Source: Chelativorans sp. AA-79
Lineage (GTDB): Bacteria; Pseudomonadota; Alphaproteobacteria; Rhizobiales; Rhizobiaceae
DNA length: 64,000 nucleotides
Assembly: GCF_029457495.1 (NCBI RefSeq)
Contig: NZ_CP120361.1
Coordinates: forward strand, 4,418,001-4,482,000
Reading direction: 5' to 3'
Positions 1 through 8,289 of the stretch are shown here, one piece after another (positions within the stretch are counted from its first letter, which is position 1; every line of letters starts with the position of its first letter). Below the pieces are notes generated by a model. It was given only the letters and a program-made list of their open reading frames with translations, was not told where the DNA came from and ran no database searches. Made by a program: the position numbers and the translations under genes.

Positions 1-439
1 ATTCGACAGGGCCGAGCCCGACGAGGCCGCACAGGTAGTTCAGCACGCCAAGCGACGGGGAATACAGAAAGCGCCAGATGAAGGCTGCCGCCACGCGCGG
101 CAGCAGCACCGGCACGAGAAACGCAAAGCAGATCGTATTGCGCCAGAGCGGCTTTTTCACCGTTTCGAAGATCAGCACCGCAAGCAGGATGGACACCGCC
201 AGCGTTCCGGCAACGGTGACAAGCTCCCAGGTGGCCGAGATTTCGAGCGCGTTGAAGAAGCGCCGGTCGCGCAGCATGCGAAGGAAGTTGTAGGCACCGA
301 CGAACTCGTATTCGGACGAACGCAGGGTGCGGTTCATTACCGAAAACCACCCGGCCCCGGCGACCGACACCAGTGCCAGCGCCGCCAACACCGCGATGGT
401 GGGCAGCAACGAAAGCGCGACGAACCGTTTTCGGGTCAT
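1..439 (-). CDS. Sugar ABC transporter permease, N-terminal part (cut by window edge)
   Basis: The N-terminal ~146 residues read MTRKRFVALSLLPTIAVLAA and continue through a first membrane helix, a periplasmic stretch with FVGAYNF, and two more hydrophobic helices. This is the usual opening of a MalF/UgpA-type inner-membrane permease. The start ATG (437-439) lies about 70 bases downstream of the binding-protein gene on the same strand, so it is the next gene of the polyol operon. The C-terminal EAA loop that contacts the ATPase lies outside the window. The substrate cannot be read from this fragment; the operon suggests a polyol or sugar. Confidence 0.8.
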   Translation of the reverse strand, partial: MTRKRFVALSLLPTIAVLAALALVSVAGAGWFSVMNRTLRSSEYEFVGAYNFLRMLRDRRFFNALEISATWELVTVAGTLAVSILLAVLIFETVKKPLWRNTICFAFLVPVLLPRVAAAFIWRFLYSPSLGVLNYLCGLVGLGPVE

Positions 440-509
440 GATGTTACCTTGAACGATGACGACCCGTCCGGCGCATCGAGGCGACGAACCGGACGGGCCA
501 TGACGAGGG

Positions 510-1805
510 TTATTTCAGCCGCTGCAGGCTGTCTTCGGCATTGAAGGCGGCTTCGTCCAAAGCTGCCTGCACGTCATCGCGCGTACCGGTGAAAAGCTCC
601 TCCAGAGCCAAGCCGAGATTGTCGCCGATCTCCGGCCAGGCGGGACTGGCCATGATCAGCAGGCTCGTCTTGTCGGCGGTGGCGAGCAGGGCCTCGATAT
701 ACTCGGCGGGAACCAGGGCCTTGAAGGCGTCGCTCTGCAGGGTCGAGGTGCGGCCGATATCCGAGGCGATGCCAGCCTCCAGCCGCTTCTGCTCCATTTC
801 CTTCGAGGTGGCCCAGCCGACGAAATCGCCTGCGACAGTGCGCACGCAGTCTTCTTTCGCGCCTACGGACGACACCGCCCAGCCATGCGCCCAGCCGGCC
901 GACGGAAGCGGATCGGGCGGCGGCGCATAGCCGACCTTGCCCACAACGGATGACTTCTGCTCATCCTCCATCCAGGGTCCGAAAACGTCGGATTCGATCA
1001 GGAACGCGACCTGGCCTCCACGAAACGCCTCGACGGAGTCCGACCAGTTGAACGTGCCGACACCTGGGGGCGCGTACTCCATGAGCTCCATGTACAGCGT
1101 TGTGGCCTCCACCCCGGCTTCGCCGTTGAATGCGGGCAGGTCGCCATCCATCCATTCGCCACCCATTGCCCGGAAGAACGGCGTCCAGCGCCAGACATTC
1201 ATGCCCGATCCGCGCTGTCCGCGCGCCGCCCAGCCATGGAGACCGTTTTTCGGATCGTCCACCGCCTTGATCGCCGCGCTCAGTTCGTCGAGCGTCTGAG
1301 GTGCATCGATATCCGCCGCCTGGAGGACATCCTTGCGGTACATCAGGATGTCGCCACCGCCGACGAAGGGCGCAAAATACTGCACGCCATCCACCGTGGC
1401 GACGTTGGACAAATCCGTGCGGAAATCCGATAGGTCGTATTCCGCCGGCACGACATCCGCCAACGGATAGACCCACCCCGCCGATACGTATTCGGCAAGA
1501 TTGGCTTCGTCGATATAGAGCACCTGATAGGAGCCGGCGCCGGTGGAGGCATCGAGGCGGGATTTGGCGCGGCGTTCATTCTCGCCCAGAAGCGTGATCC
1601 TGACCTGGGTGCCCCACTTCTCGTTGAACTCCGACAGATGCTCATCCAGCGCCGTCACCGCGGGCATGCCCTGGGCAATGACGTTCAGCGCCGGCACCTC
1701 GCCCTTACACACCATTGCATCGTTCTGCGCGCTGGCGTCGGTGGTTGCTGCCAGAGGCAGGAAGGTCAGAGCGGCTGACCCCAGCAGGAAACGTTTGAAT
1801 GTCAT
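510..1805 (-). CDS. Extracellular sugar-binding protein (SBP_bac_1 type)
   Basis: A 431-residue MalE/UgpB-type binding protein that would capture a sugar or polyol in the periplasm for the adjoining permease. The signal peptide MTFKRFLLGSAALTFLPLAA runs to a likely cleavage after ASA. The mature part has the two-lobe family pattern with a YVSAGWVYPL segment, and the late WPEIGDNLGLALEELFTG helix is typical of the group. I start at the ATG at 1803-1805 because a GGGAGAGAG ribosome site precedes it. An upstream in-frame ATG at 1826 would put charged residues in front of the signal peptide. It follows the FGGY kinase by about 48 bases. Confidence 0.85.
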   Translation of the reverse strand: MTFKRFLLGSAALTFLPLAATTDASAQNDAMVCKGEVPALNVIAQGMPAVTALDEHLSEFNEKWGTQVRITLLGENERRAKSRLDASTGAGSYQVLYIDEANLAEYVSAGWVYPLADVVPAEYDLSDFRTDLSNVATVDGVQYFAPFVGGGDILMYRKDVLQAADIDAPQTLDELSAAIKAVDDPKNGLHGWAARGQRGSGMNVWRWTPFFRAMGGEWMDGDLPAFNGEAGVEATTLYMELMEYAPPGVGTFNWSDSVEAFRGGQVAFLIESDVFGPWMEDEQKSSVVGKVGYAPPPDPLPSAGWAHGWAVSSVGAKEDCVRTVAGDFVGWATSKEMEQKRLEAGIASDIGRTSTLQSDAFKALVPAEYIEALLATADKTSLLIMASPAWPEIGDNLGLALEELFTGTRDDVQAALDEAAFNAEDSLQRLK

Positions 1806-1853
1806 GACTTCTCTCTCCCTTTTCATTCGAGTTTTCGGGCTCCCCCGATGGCC

Positions 1854-3332
1854 TTATGGCCCTGCCAGCAACTCGGCCATTCCCTGGTCGAGACGCTGGA
1901 ATTCCTCCAGTCTGTCGTTGTAGAAAGCGCCAAGGCCGCGGTCCGGCACGTAGCGGCGCGCAACTCCGGTCATCGCCCGTGTCGCCTGTTTCAGGTCCGC
2001 GAACGCGCCACTGGCAACCGCCGCGCAGATGGCCGCCCCAAGCGCCCCCACCTCCAAGGCTCGCGTTGTCTCGACCGTACGCTGGCAGATATCGGCGAAG
2101 ATCTGCGCCCACACGTTCGAGCGCGCGGCTCCTCCGGCGAGCCGGATCGTATCGGGCAAGCTTAGACCGGCATGGTTCGCAGCGCTTTCCGCGTGGAGGC
2201 GGTGCTGAAACACCACGCTCTCAAAAATGGAGCGCAGCATCGTTCCCAGATCGTCGGTCGCTGCAAGATTGGTGAAGCCGCCGCGGCGTGGCTCCGGCCC
2301 GAACACATATGGCAGGAACTGGCAGCGGCGCGCCGTGGGCGGGGTTTGCGCGACAAGCGCATTCACGTCCTCGAAGCTCAGCCTGCCGGCCAGCCCCTTT
2401 TCCAGAAACCAACTCAAGTTTGCAGCGGAGGAAGGGCTACCGTCGGCAATCAGGCGGCTGGCCCCGTTGCGATACAGCATATTGAGAAGCGGTGTCGCGT
2501 CCGGCCGCGCGCCCGCTGTTTCGATGCTGTTGATGGACCACGTGCCGGCGATCATGGTCAGGAAAGGTTCATCGACGGCGCCCGACCCGAGCGAACAGGC
2601 CGCCACGTCCATCATAGACCCGGCCACCACTGCATCTTGGGGGAGACCGGTCTCTCGCGCCGCCAGTGCGCAGACCCTGCCGGCAACTGCTGTGCTGGGT
2701 ACGATGGGGGGCAATTTGGCCAGGACGTCGGCGGCTCCAAGCTCTGTGAAAACCGTTTGCGCATAGGTTTGAGCGGCGAGGTCCATGAGCGCGCCGCCGC
2801 TGGCGTCCGTCGGGTCTGTCAGAGCCTCGCCCGTCAGGCGGAAACGGATCAGATCCTTGCAGGCAAGCGCCCAGCGGGTGCGCGACATCACCTCCGGCTC
2901 GTTGCGGGCCAGATGCACCAGCTGCATCAATGTCTGCCCGCCCCACAGTTTGTGTCCGGTTCGAGCGGAGACGGTTTTTGCCACGCCGCTTTCATTCAAC
3001 TCGCGCACGATAGGATCGGCCCGGTGATCGACGGATACGATGCCGGGGCGCGTGCCGTGCCCGTTTTCATCCACCAGGAAGATGCCGTTCCCGAATCCGG
3101 TACAGCCGACCCCCAGGATCTCTCGGTCGTCACAGTCGGCGATCACTTCTCTGATGGCACGGGCGGTTCCCGCCCAGAAGGCTTCGGGATCGCGTTCCAC
3201 CCGGCCGTCGGGATAATGGTCGGTGCGCACGTCGGCTGCCCGATGCGCGACTTCGGTGCCATGAAGGTCGAAAGCCACCACCTTCACCGCCGTACCGCCG
3301 GCATCGATGGCAATGATGAGCGGCTTGCTCAT
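1854..3332 (-). CDS. FGGY-family carbohydrate/polyol kinase
   Basis: A 492-residue cytoplasmic kinase that phosphorylates a sugar or polyol with ATP. The N-terminal phosphate-binding loop is IAIDAGGTAVKVVAFD (residues ~7-22). The central GSMMDVAACSLGSG segment (~235-250) holds the likely catalytic Asp, and the C-terminal LAGGAARSNVWAQI motif (~400) is the adenosine-binding FGGY signature. Length is normal. Its ATG overlaps the stop of the upstream GlpD-like gene (ATGA), so the two are probably translationally coupled. A kinase next to a GlpD-like oxidase recalls glycerol or erythritol pathways, but the kinase resembles the LyxK/EryA branch more than glycerol kinase. Exact substrate unknown. 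Confidence 0.85.
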   Translation of the reverse strand: MSKPLIIAIDAGGTAVKVVAFDLHGTEVAHRAADVRTDHYPDGRVERDPEAFWAGTARAIREVIADCDDREILGVGCTGFGNGIFLVDENGHGTRPGIVSVDHRADPIVRELNESGVAKTVSARTGHKLWGGQTLMQLVHLARNEPEVMSRTRWALACKDLIRFRLTGEALTDPTDASGGALMDLAAQTYAQTVFTELGAADVLAKLPPIVPSTAVAGRVCALAARETGLPQDAVVAGSMMDVAACSLGSGAVDEPFLTMIAGTWSINSIETAGARPDATPLLNMLYRNGASRLIADGSPSSAANLSWFLEKGLAGRLSFEDVNALVAQTPPTARRCQFLPYVFGPEPRRGGFTNLAATDDLGTMLRSIFESVVFQHRLHAESAANHAGLSLPDTIRLAGGAARSNVWAQIFADICQRTVETTRALEVGALGAAICAAVASGAFADLKQATRAMTGVARRYVPDRGLGAFYNDRLEEFQRLDQGMAELLAGP

Positions 3333-5032
3333 GCGACAACCCTTCGCTCTGCCGCAGCTCCGACGATCCGGGGGTCTGCTAGGGCGGCGAGCGTTTCTTC
3401 AGCGATTTCGTCAGGATCCCGATCGAGGCAAGCTTTCAGGATGCCGCCGATGCTCTGCAAAGTGGCATGCGTGAGATCTGCCGCGAGGAAGAGCTGCGTC
3501 CGGCGCAAAACGATATCCTCGACGGTGCATGCCGCACGCTCCAGGACCAGCCATTCGATTTCCGCCGTGGTGTAGTCTTCGGCCCCCGCGATCGGTGCGT
3601 CCTCCCTCATGGAACAGAAGGCCGCGACCTCCCGTCCCACAGCGCCATAGCGTGCAAGCAATGCCTCGGCGCGTATTCGGGACAGGTTGCCCGCTTTGGC
3701 GATCTGCGAGATCGTGCAGGGTGCGGCCCCGGGATAGCCCCGCCTGGCCGTCGACACCCGACGCGGCATTTGCAGCAGCGCCAAAGCGCGATCGCTGGCC
3801 TCTTCCGCGAAGGACCGAAATGTCGTCCACTTGCCACCAACGAGAGACAGCACGGGCGTCTCGCTGGCGGGCAGGCGATCTTGCTCCAGTGAATGATCGC
3901 GCGCCGCGCGCGTCGGCGAGGCCGTGGCGTCGGCGCACAGGGGCCTGATACCCGTCGTCATCGCAACGATATCGGAGCGTTTCACCGGGATATCGCGGAA
4001 CAGCTGATTGATCGCCCGCAGCAGATAGTCGATTTCCTCTCCCGCGATCGTGCGGTCGTCCGCATTCGCGGTTTCGACCTCCGTCGTTCCCAGAAGGGTC
4101 CTGTCGCCCACCGGCAAGACGATGACCATGCGCCCGGTTCCATCGTCGAAATAGAATGCCCGGCCCGCCATGCGCTCGCGCAAATCGGCGTTGTCCAGCA
4201 CCAGATGGGCACCCTTGACGCCTCGCAGATAGGACGTGGGGCAGCCGATACGGGCATTCACCCGGTCGATCCACGCGCCGGTCGCGTTGACTATCAGCTT
4301 CGGGCGAACGGTGCGGCGGACACCATGCAGCCGATCCGTGACGTCGAACTTCGAGCCGTCAAAGGTCCAGTCTACGTGGTTCAAAGCCGCGGTCCGGTCT
4401 GAAACCGTCAACGCCTCACCCAGCATCTCGAGGACCAGGCCTTCCGGTTGGGTGATCTGGCCGTCGAAATAGGAGACGACCGCATTCGTTTGTTTCGACA
4501 GGCCCGCCGGGAATCTCCTGCGCCTGATACGAATGCCGTGCCGGGGCAATGCCCGCCCGCGTCTGCCGAGCAACTCGTACAGCATCAGCGCGCCTTCGAG
4601 AGCGAGAAAGCTCAGCGGCCCACCCCTGTCCGACAAGCCCGCGAACCGTGCAACGGCCCGGCCGAAGCCGCGCGTCCATGATTCGAGCGGCACGACGATC
4701 TCCAAGGGGCGAACCAGATGGCTTGCCTGTTCGATCAGGCGGTTGCGTTCGCGCGCCGACTCCGCCACCAAACGAAACTCCCGTCCCTCGAGATATCGCA
4801 AGCCTCCGTGCGCCATCCTGCTTGAGGCACCGCTGGCTCCGGCACAAAAATCGCCCTTATCGAGCAGGACCGCGGACACGCCGTTCAGCGCCAGGTCCCG
4901 GAAGGTGGCGACGCCGTTCACCCCGCCTCCCAACACGACCACGTCCGCATCGGCCAGGCGCGAAAGCTTTTCCAGATTGCGGTCGCGGAACGATTTGCCG
5001 GGCATGAGAGTGTCGGATCCAACAGGCTTCAT
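3329..5032 (-). CDS. GlpD-like FAD polyol-phosphate dehydrogenase
   Basis: A 567-residue FAD-dependent oxidase/dehydrogenase of the glycerol-3-phosphate dehydrogenase family, which oxidises a polyol phosphate and passes electrons to quinone at the membrane. The Rossmann motif VVVLGGGVNGVATFRDLAL is near the N-terminus, followed by the family markers GASGASSRMAHGGLRYLE and, later, LSLVGGKWTTFRSFAEEA. With the kinase it overlaps, it makes a phosphorylate-then-oxidise pair as in EryA/EryB or GlpK/GlpD. The start is uncertain: I use the ATG at 5030-5032, but its AGGCGGA site abuts the codon; an upstream TTG (5050) and a downstream ATG (5005) are alternatives. It is the first gene of the leftward operon. 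Confidence 0.85.
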   Translation of the reverse strand: MKPVGSDTLMPGKSFRDRNLEKLSRLADADVVVLGGGVNGVATFRDLALNGVSAVLLDKGDFCAGASGASSRMAHGGLRYLEGREFRLVAESARERNRLIEQASHLVRPLEIVVPLESWTRGFGRAVARFAGLSDRGGPLSFLALEGALMLYELLGRRGRALPRHGIRIRRRRFPAGLSKQTNAVVSYFDGQITQPEGLVLEMLGEALTVSDRTAALNHVDWTFDGSKFDVTDRLHGVRRTVRPKLIVNATGAWIDRVNARIGCPTSYLRGVKGAHLVLDNADLRERMAGRAFYFDDGTGRMVIVLPVGDRTLLGTTEVETANADDRTIAGEEIDYLLRAINQLFRDIPVKRSDIVAMTTGIRPLCADATASPTRAARDHSLEQDRLPASETPVLSLVGGKWTTFRSFAEEASDRALALLQMPRRVSTARRGYPGAAPCTISQIAKAGNLSRIRAEALLARYGAVGREVAAFCSMREDAPIAGAEDYTTAEIEWLVLERAACTVEDIVLRRTQLFLAADLTHATLQSIGGILKACLDRDPDEIAEETLAALADPRIVGAAAERRVVA

Positions 5033-5135
5033 TCCGCCTAGGGAACGCAATCACTTTACTTATGTCAATATATATTCTCTAAAATAAATTAATTGATTGT
5101 GGGTGCGTTGAAGGGAAGCCTTCAGAGGCTACCCG

Positions 5136-5169
5136 TGGCGCCATGCGTCGTCTGTGACACATGGCGCCA
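5136..5169. promoter_or_regulatory. Twin TGGCGCCA palindromes upstream of the polyol operon
   Basis: Two copies of the perfect 8-bp palindrome TGGCGCCA lie at 5136-5143 and 5162-5169, 26 bp apart. They sit in the ~195-base gap between the GlpD-like gene and the end of the monooxygenase gene. The stretch 5050-5100 between them and the operon is strongly AT-rich and promoter-like. This arrangement suits an operator pair, but no regulator gene is adjacent in the window. Function is inferred. Confidence 0.35.
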
Positions 5170-5227
5170 TAAGTAATTGAATTAAAACTTGATTTCTCAA
5201 GGTCGACTCCGGTCCGGGGTCGATGCG

Positions 5228-7030
5228 CTAGCCTGGATGATGAACTTCCTGGAGTCCGTAGACCGGCGTTTCGATTCCCTCGAAGCGGGCCTTGAGCTGC
5301 AGGGCGGCGTACAGCGAATAGTGGCGCGACTGATGCAGGTTTCCGCCGTGGAACCACAGCGCCTCCTGCTGCGTCGGCTTCCACATGTTGCGCTGCTCGC
5401 CCTCCCAGGGGCCAGGGTCCTTCGGCGTGTCGGAGCCCAGGCCCCAGCACTTGCCGACCCTGTCGGCGACCTCACGTGAGATGAGATCGGCGGCCCAGCC
5501 GTTCATCGAGCCATAGCCGGTAGCGTAGACGACAAGATCGGCGGGAAGCTTCGTGCCATCCTCGAGCACCACTGCATCCTCCGTCAGGTGGCTCACGCCT
5601 TCTCCGGACTTGAGCTTGATGCTGCCGTCGATGACCAGATCGCAGGCGCCGACATCTATGTAGTAGCCGGAGCCGCGGCGCAGATATTTCATGAACAGGC
5701 CGGAGCCGTCGGCACCCCAGTCTAGCATGAAGCCCGCCTTCTCCAGATCCGCATAGAACTTCGCGTCCTTCTCCCGCATCCTGTCGTAGAGCGGAATCTG
5801 GAACTCGTGCATGATCCGGTAGGGCAGCGAGGCGAAGATGAGGTCCGCCTTGCGCGTCGTCATGCCGCTGGCAACCGCGCGCTCGGAATAGAGGTCTCCA
5901 AGCCCGATCTCCATCAATGTGTCGGAGCGCACGATGTGGGTGGAGGAGCGCTGCACCATGGTAACGTCGGCGCCACCTTCCCAAAGGGCGGCGCAGATGT
6001 CGTGGGCAGAGTTGTTGGAGCCGATGACGACGACCTTCTTGCCGCGATAGGCGTCCGGCCCTGGGTGCTGCGAGGAATGCTGTTGCTCGCCCTTGAAGAT
6101 GTCCTGACCCTCGAACTTCGGAACGTTGGGCTTGCCCGACATGCCGGTGGCGAGCACGAGCTGCTTCGGGCGCAGGACCACCTCTTCGCCGTCGCGGTCG
6201 ACCACCACGGTCCATTCCTTCGTCTCCTCGTCGAAGGAGGCGGATTTGCAGGTGGTCGAGCTCCAGTAGTTGAGCTCCATGACCCTGGTGTACATCTCCA
6301 GCCAGTCACCGATCTTGTCCTTCGGCGAGAAGACCGGCCAGTTCTCCGGGAAGGGGAGGTAGGGCAGATGATCGTACCAGACGGGGTCGTGCAGGCAGAG
6401 TGACTTGTAGCGCTTGCGCCAGCTGTCGCCGGGCCTCTCGTTCTTCTCGACGATGATGGTCGGCACGCCGAGCTGGCGCAGCCGCGCACCGAGCGCGATG
6501 CCGCCCTGGCCGCCACCGACGATGACCGCATAGGGCTGTGTCTTGTAGCCGAGCTCGCCGGCCTCTTCTTCGCGCCTTTCCTTCCAGGTCTTGCGGTTCG
6601 GATCGTGGCCATGCTCGGCGCCCATGGGCCGGCGGAACCCCTTTGGCTCCTCGAAACCCTTGAGCTCGCTCATGGTGGTGAGCAGGGTCCAGATGAGGCC
6701 GTTCTTCAGGCGGATGTGACCATAGCCGCGCGCGACACCGGTCTCGAACTCGAACCAGCCTTCGTTGATGCCGTCGCCGCCACTCGCCGGTTCTGTCTCG
6801 TCCTGGCGGAAATGCTTCGGCTTGACCGCCGCAAGCTGGCTCGACAGCATGTCGCGGATCTGCTCCTGGCCCTCCATGGTGCGCAGGTTCCAGGTGAAGG
6901 CAACGAGATCGCGCCAGTAGCAATCGGCCTGGAACAGGTTCGCCGCGGCGTCGATATCGCCGGCTTCGAGCGCCCTGCCGAGCTTGGCGAGCGCCGTGTC
7001 GATCCTCGTGCTGGGATGGTCTTCAAGCAT
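5228..7030 (-). CDS. Flavin-containing monooxygenase with N-terminal SnoaL-like domain
   Basis: A 600-residue FAD/NAD(P)H monooxygenase, probably inserting oxygen into a ketone or soft nucleophile. Residues ~10-140 look like an NTF2/SnoaL-type cone (NLFQADCYWRDLVAFTWNLR). The FAD Rossmann motif GGGQGGIALG is at ~172. A FxGxxxH fingerprint (FKGEQQHSSQH) is at ~312-322, with His where flavin monooxygenases usually have Tyr/Phe. The second nucleotide motif VVVIGSNNSAHD is at ~334. I start at the ATG at 7028-7030 because GGAGGA precedes it by 8 bases. It lies downstream of the SDR and the broken alcohol dehydrogenase, probably in the sigma-54-driven operon. Substrate unknown. Confidence 0.85.
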   Translation of the reverse strand: MLEDHPSTRIDTALAKLGRALEAGDIDAAANLFQADCYWRDLVAFTWNLRTMEGQEQIRDMLSSQLAAVKPKHFRQDETEPASGGDGINEGWFEFETGVARGYGHIRLKNGLIWTLLTTMSELKGFEEPKGFRRPMGAEHGHDPNRKTWKERREEEAGELGYKTQPYAVIVGGGQGGIALGARLRQLGVPTIIVEKNERPGDSWRKRYKSLCLHDPVWYDHLPYLPFPENWPVFSPKDKIGDWLEMYTRVMELNYWSSTTCKSASFDEETKEWTVVVDRDGEEVVLRPKQLVLATGMSGKPNVPKFEGQDIFKGEQQHSSQHPGPDAYRGKKVVVIGSNNSAHDICAALWEGGADVTMVQRSSTHIVRSDTLMEIGLGDLYSERAVASGMTTRKADLIFASLPYRIMHEFQIPLYDRMREKDAKFYADLEKAGFMLDWGADGSGLFMKYLRRGSGYYIDVGACDLVIDGSIKLKSGEGVSHLTEDAVVLEDGTKLPADLVVYATGYGSMNGWAADLISREVADRVGKCWGLGSDTPKDPGPWEGEQRNMWKPTQQEALWFHGGNLHQSRHYSLYAALQLKARFEGIETPVYGLQEVHHPG

Positions 7031-7104
7031 TCTATTCTCCTCCACTTGCTTGCTGATATCGGTCGGCGCCGGTCGGCCTCCCTGCCGCGCCGGCGCCTGT
7101 CCGG

Positions 7105-7314
7105 TCATGCTATCAGATCGTTCAGTATCTTCAGATGCTTGCCTGACGAGTCGAGCAGCGCATCGAAACCCTCGCTGACGGCCCGGTCGAGGCCGATACG
7201 CCTGGTGACGATCTTCTTGGCCGGCAGGATCTGGCCGGCCGGCGGCCGTGCGCCAGGCTTTTCGACATTCTCGACGCGAAGATCCTTCGCCGCGTGGAAA
7301 CGCAGTGCTTTCAT
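7105..7314 (-). pseudogene. Collapsed zinc alcohol (butanediol-type) dehydrogenase: N- and C-termini only
   Basis: This 69-residue frame starts MKALRFHAAKDLRVENVEKP, the usual beginning of (R,R)-butanediol-dehydrogenase-like zinc MDRs. It then jumps near residue 28 to KKIVTRRIGLDRAVSEGFDA and LLDSSGKHLKILNDL, the usual C-terminus of the same family. The middle, roughly 280 residues with the zinc ligands and Rossmann domain, is absent. The junction keeps the frame, so this looks like one clean internal deletion. It lies 28 bases after the SDR and 74 bases before the monooxygenase, so operon continuity is kept. It cannot be an active dehydrogenase. Confidence 0.8.
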
Positions 7315-7342
7315 TGTGCCTTACCCCTGGATGTTCGATGCT

Positions 7343-8131
7343 TCAGACAAGGACCATGCCGCCATCGACGATCAGGCTCTGCCCGGTCATGTAATCGGAG
7401 GCAGGCGATGCCAGGAAACAGGCAACGCCCGTAAGGTCGTCCGATTTCGAGGGACGGCCGAGCAGGATATCCGCCGAAAAGGTCTCGAAAGCCTGGTTGT
7501 CGCGCTCCGTCAGCCCTTCGTCGACAAAACCCTTGTCGATGACCTTCCACATCTCGGTTGCCACAACGCCGGGGCAGATCGCGTTGACGTTGATCCCGTC
7601 CTTGCCGAAGGCGCGGGCTGCGGCTTGCGTAAGCGCAACGACCGCGAACTTGCTTGCCGAATAATGCGCCAGCGGCTCGTAGCCTTGCTTGCCGGCGATG
7701 GAGGAGGTGTTGATGACCTTGCCGCCATGGCCCTGGGCGATCATCTGCCGGATCGCTTCCTGCATGCAGATGAGAACGCCGAGGCCGTTCACGTCCATGA
7801 CACGGTGCCAGTCCTCGTCTGTGATCGACAGAAAGGGCCTGGTCTGAGCGATGCCGGCATTGTTGAAGATCGCGTCGAGCTTGCCGTGGGCCGAGACGGC
7901 GGCGCCTATCATGCCGCGCACGCTTTCGCGCCTCGATACATCCACCGCGACCGCTGTTGCCTGGGCGCCGCCTTCGCGGAGGCTGGCGGCGACCTTTTCG
8001 GCGGCGTGAGCGTCGATATCGGCGATGGTGAGGGATGCGCCTTGCGCGGAAAGTCCCCGCGCCATGGCTTCACCGATGCCCCGCGCGGCACCTGTTACAA
8101 TGATGGAACGCCCATCAAGCTCATTGGACAT
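7343..8131 (-). CDS. SDR oxidoreductase, acetoin/2,3-butanediol dehydrogenase-like
   Basis: A 262-residue classical short-chain dehydrogenase. The cofactor loop TGAARGIG is at ~13, NNAG at ~90, and the catalytic Ser/Tyr/Lys triad shows as INTSSIAG and HYSASKFA. The C-terminus LASPASDYMTGQSLIVDGGM closely follows meso-2,3-butanediol dehydrogenase/acetoin reductases, which fits the collapsed butanediol-type dehydrogenase next door and the AcoR-like activator upstream. Probably oxidises a secondary alcohol or diol with NAD. It is the first gene after the sigma-54 promoter at 8167-8183. Confidence 0.85.
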   Translation of the reverse strand: MSNELDGRSIIVTGAARGIGEAMARGLSAQGASLTIADIDAHAAEKVAASLREGGAQATAVAVDVSRRESVRGMIGAAVSAHGKLDAIFNNAGIAQTRPFLSITDEDWHRVMDVNGLGVLICMQEAIRQMIAQGHGGKVINTSSIAGKQGYEPLAHYSASKFAVVALTQAAARAFGKDGINVNAICPGVVATEMWKVIDKGFVDEGLTERDNQAFETFSADILLGRPSKSDDLTGVACFLASPASDYMTGQSLIVDGGMVLV

Positions 8132-8166
8132 CGCTTCCTCCGTTCTTTTTCGTTCGTGCAGAGATC

Positions 8167-8183
8167 AGCAAGCCCCATGCCAA
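8167..8183 (-). promoter_or_regulatory. Sigma-54 (-24/-12) promoter for the SDR-monooxygenase operon
   Basis: On the minus strand the sequence reads TTGGCATGGGGCTTGCT. It has the invariant GG and GC exactly 10 bp apart and matches the YTGGCACGNNNNTTGCW consensus at nearly every informative position. It lies ~36 bases upstream of the SDR start, placing transcription start near 8156. The adjacent gene encodes a sigma-54-dependent activator, and an inverted repeat lies ~70 bp further upstream. Confidence 0.75.
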
Positions 8184-8234
8184 GACGGGCCGGAGCAATA
8201 ATAGAGGGAATTTCAATCGTTTATGGCAATCTGC

Positions 8235-8264
8235 CTGTTGCATCCGGATAGGCCGGTGCAACAG
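8235..8264. promoter_or_regulatory. Inverted repeat, likely activator (UAS) site
   Basis: Perfect 8-bp arms CTGTTGCA (8235-8242) and TGCAACAG (8257-8264) are separated by 14 bp and centred ~95 bp upstream of the predicted sigma-54 start. That is the usual place for an enhancer bound by an AcoR-type activator. The half-site resembles the CCTGTCGCA arm found upstream of the aldehyde dehydrogenase at 11370. The spacers differ by 10 bp, about one helical turn. Confidence 0.55.
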
Positions 8265-8289
8265 CTGTGGCGCGCGATATGCAGCGCGG

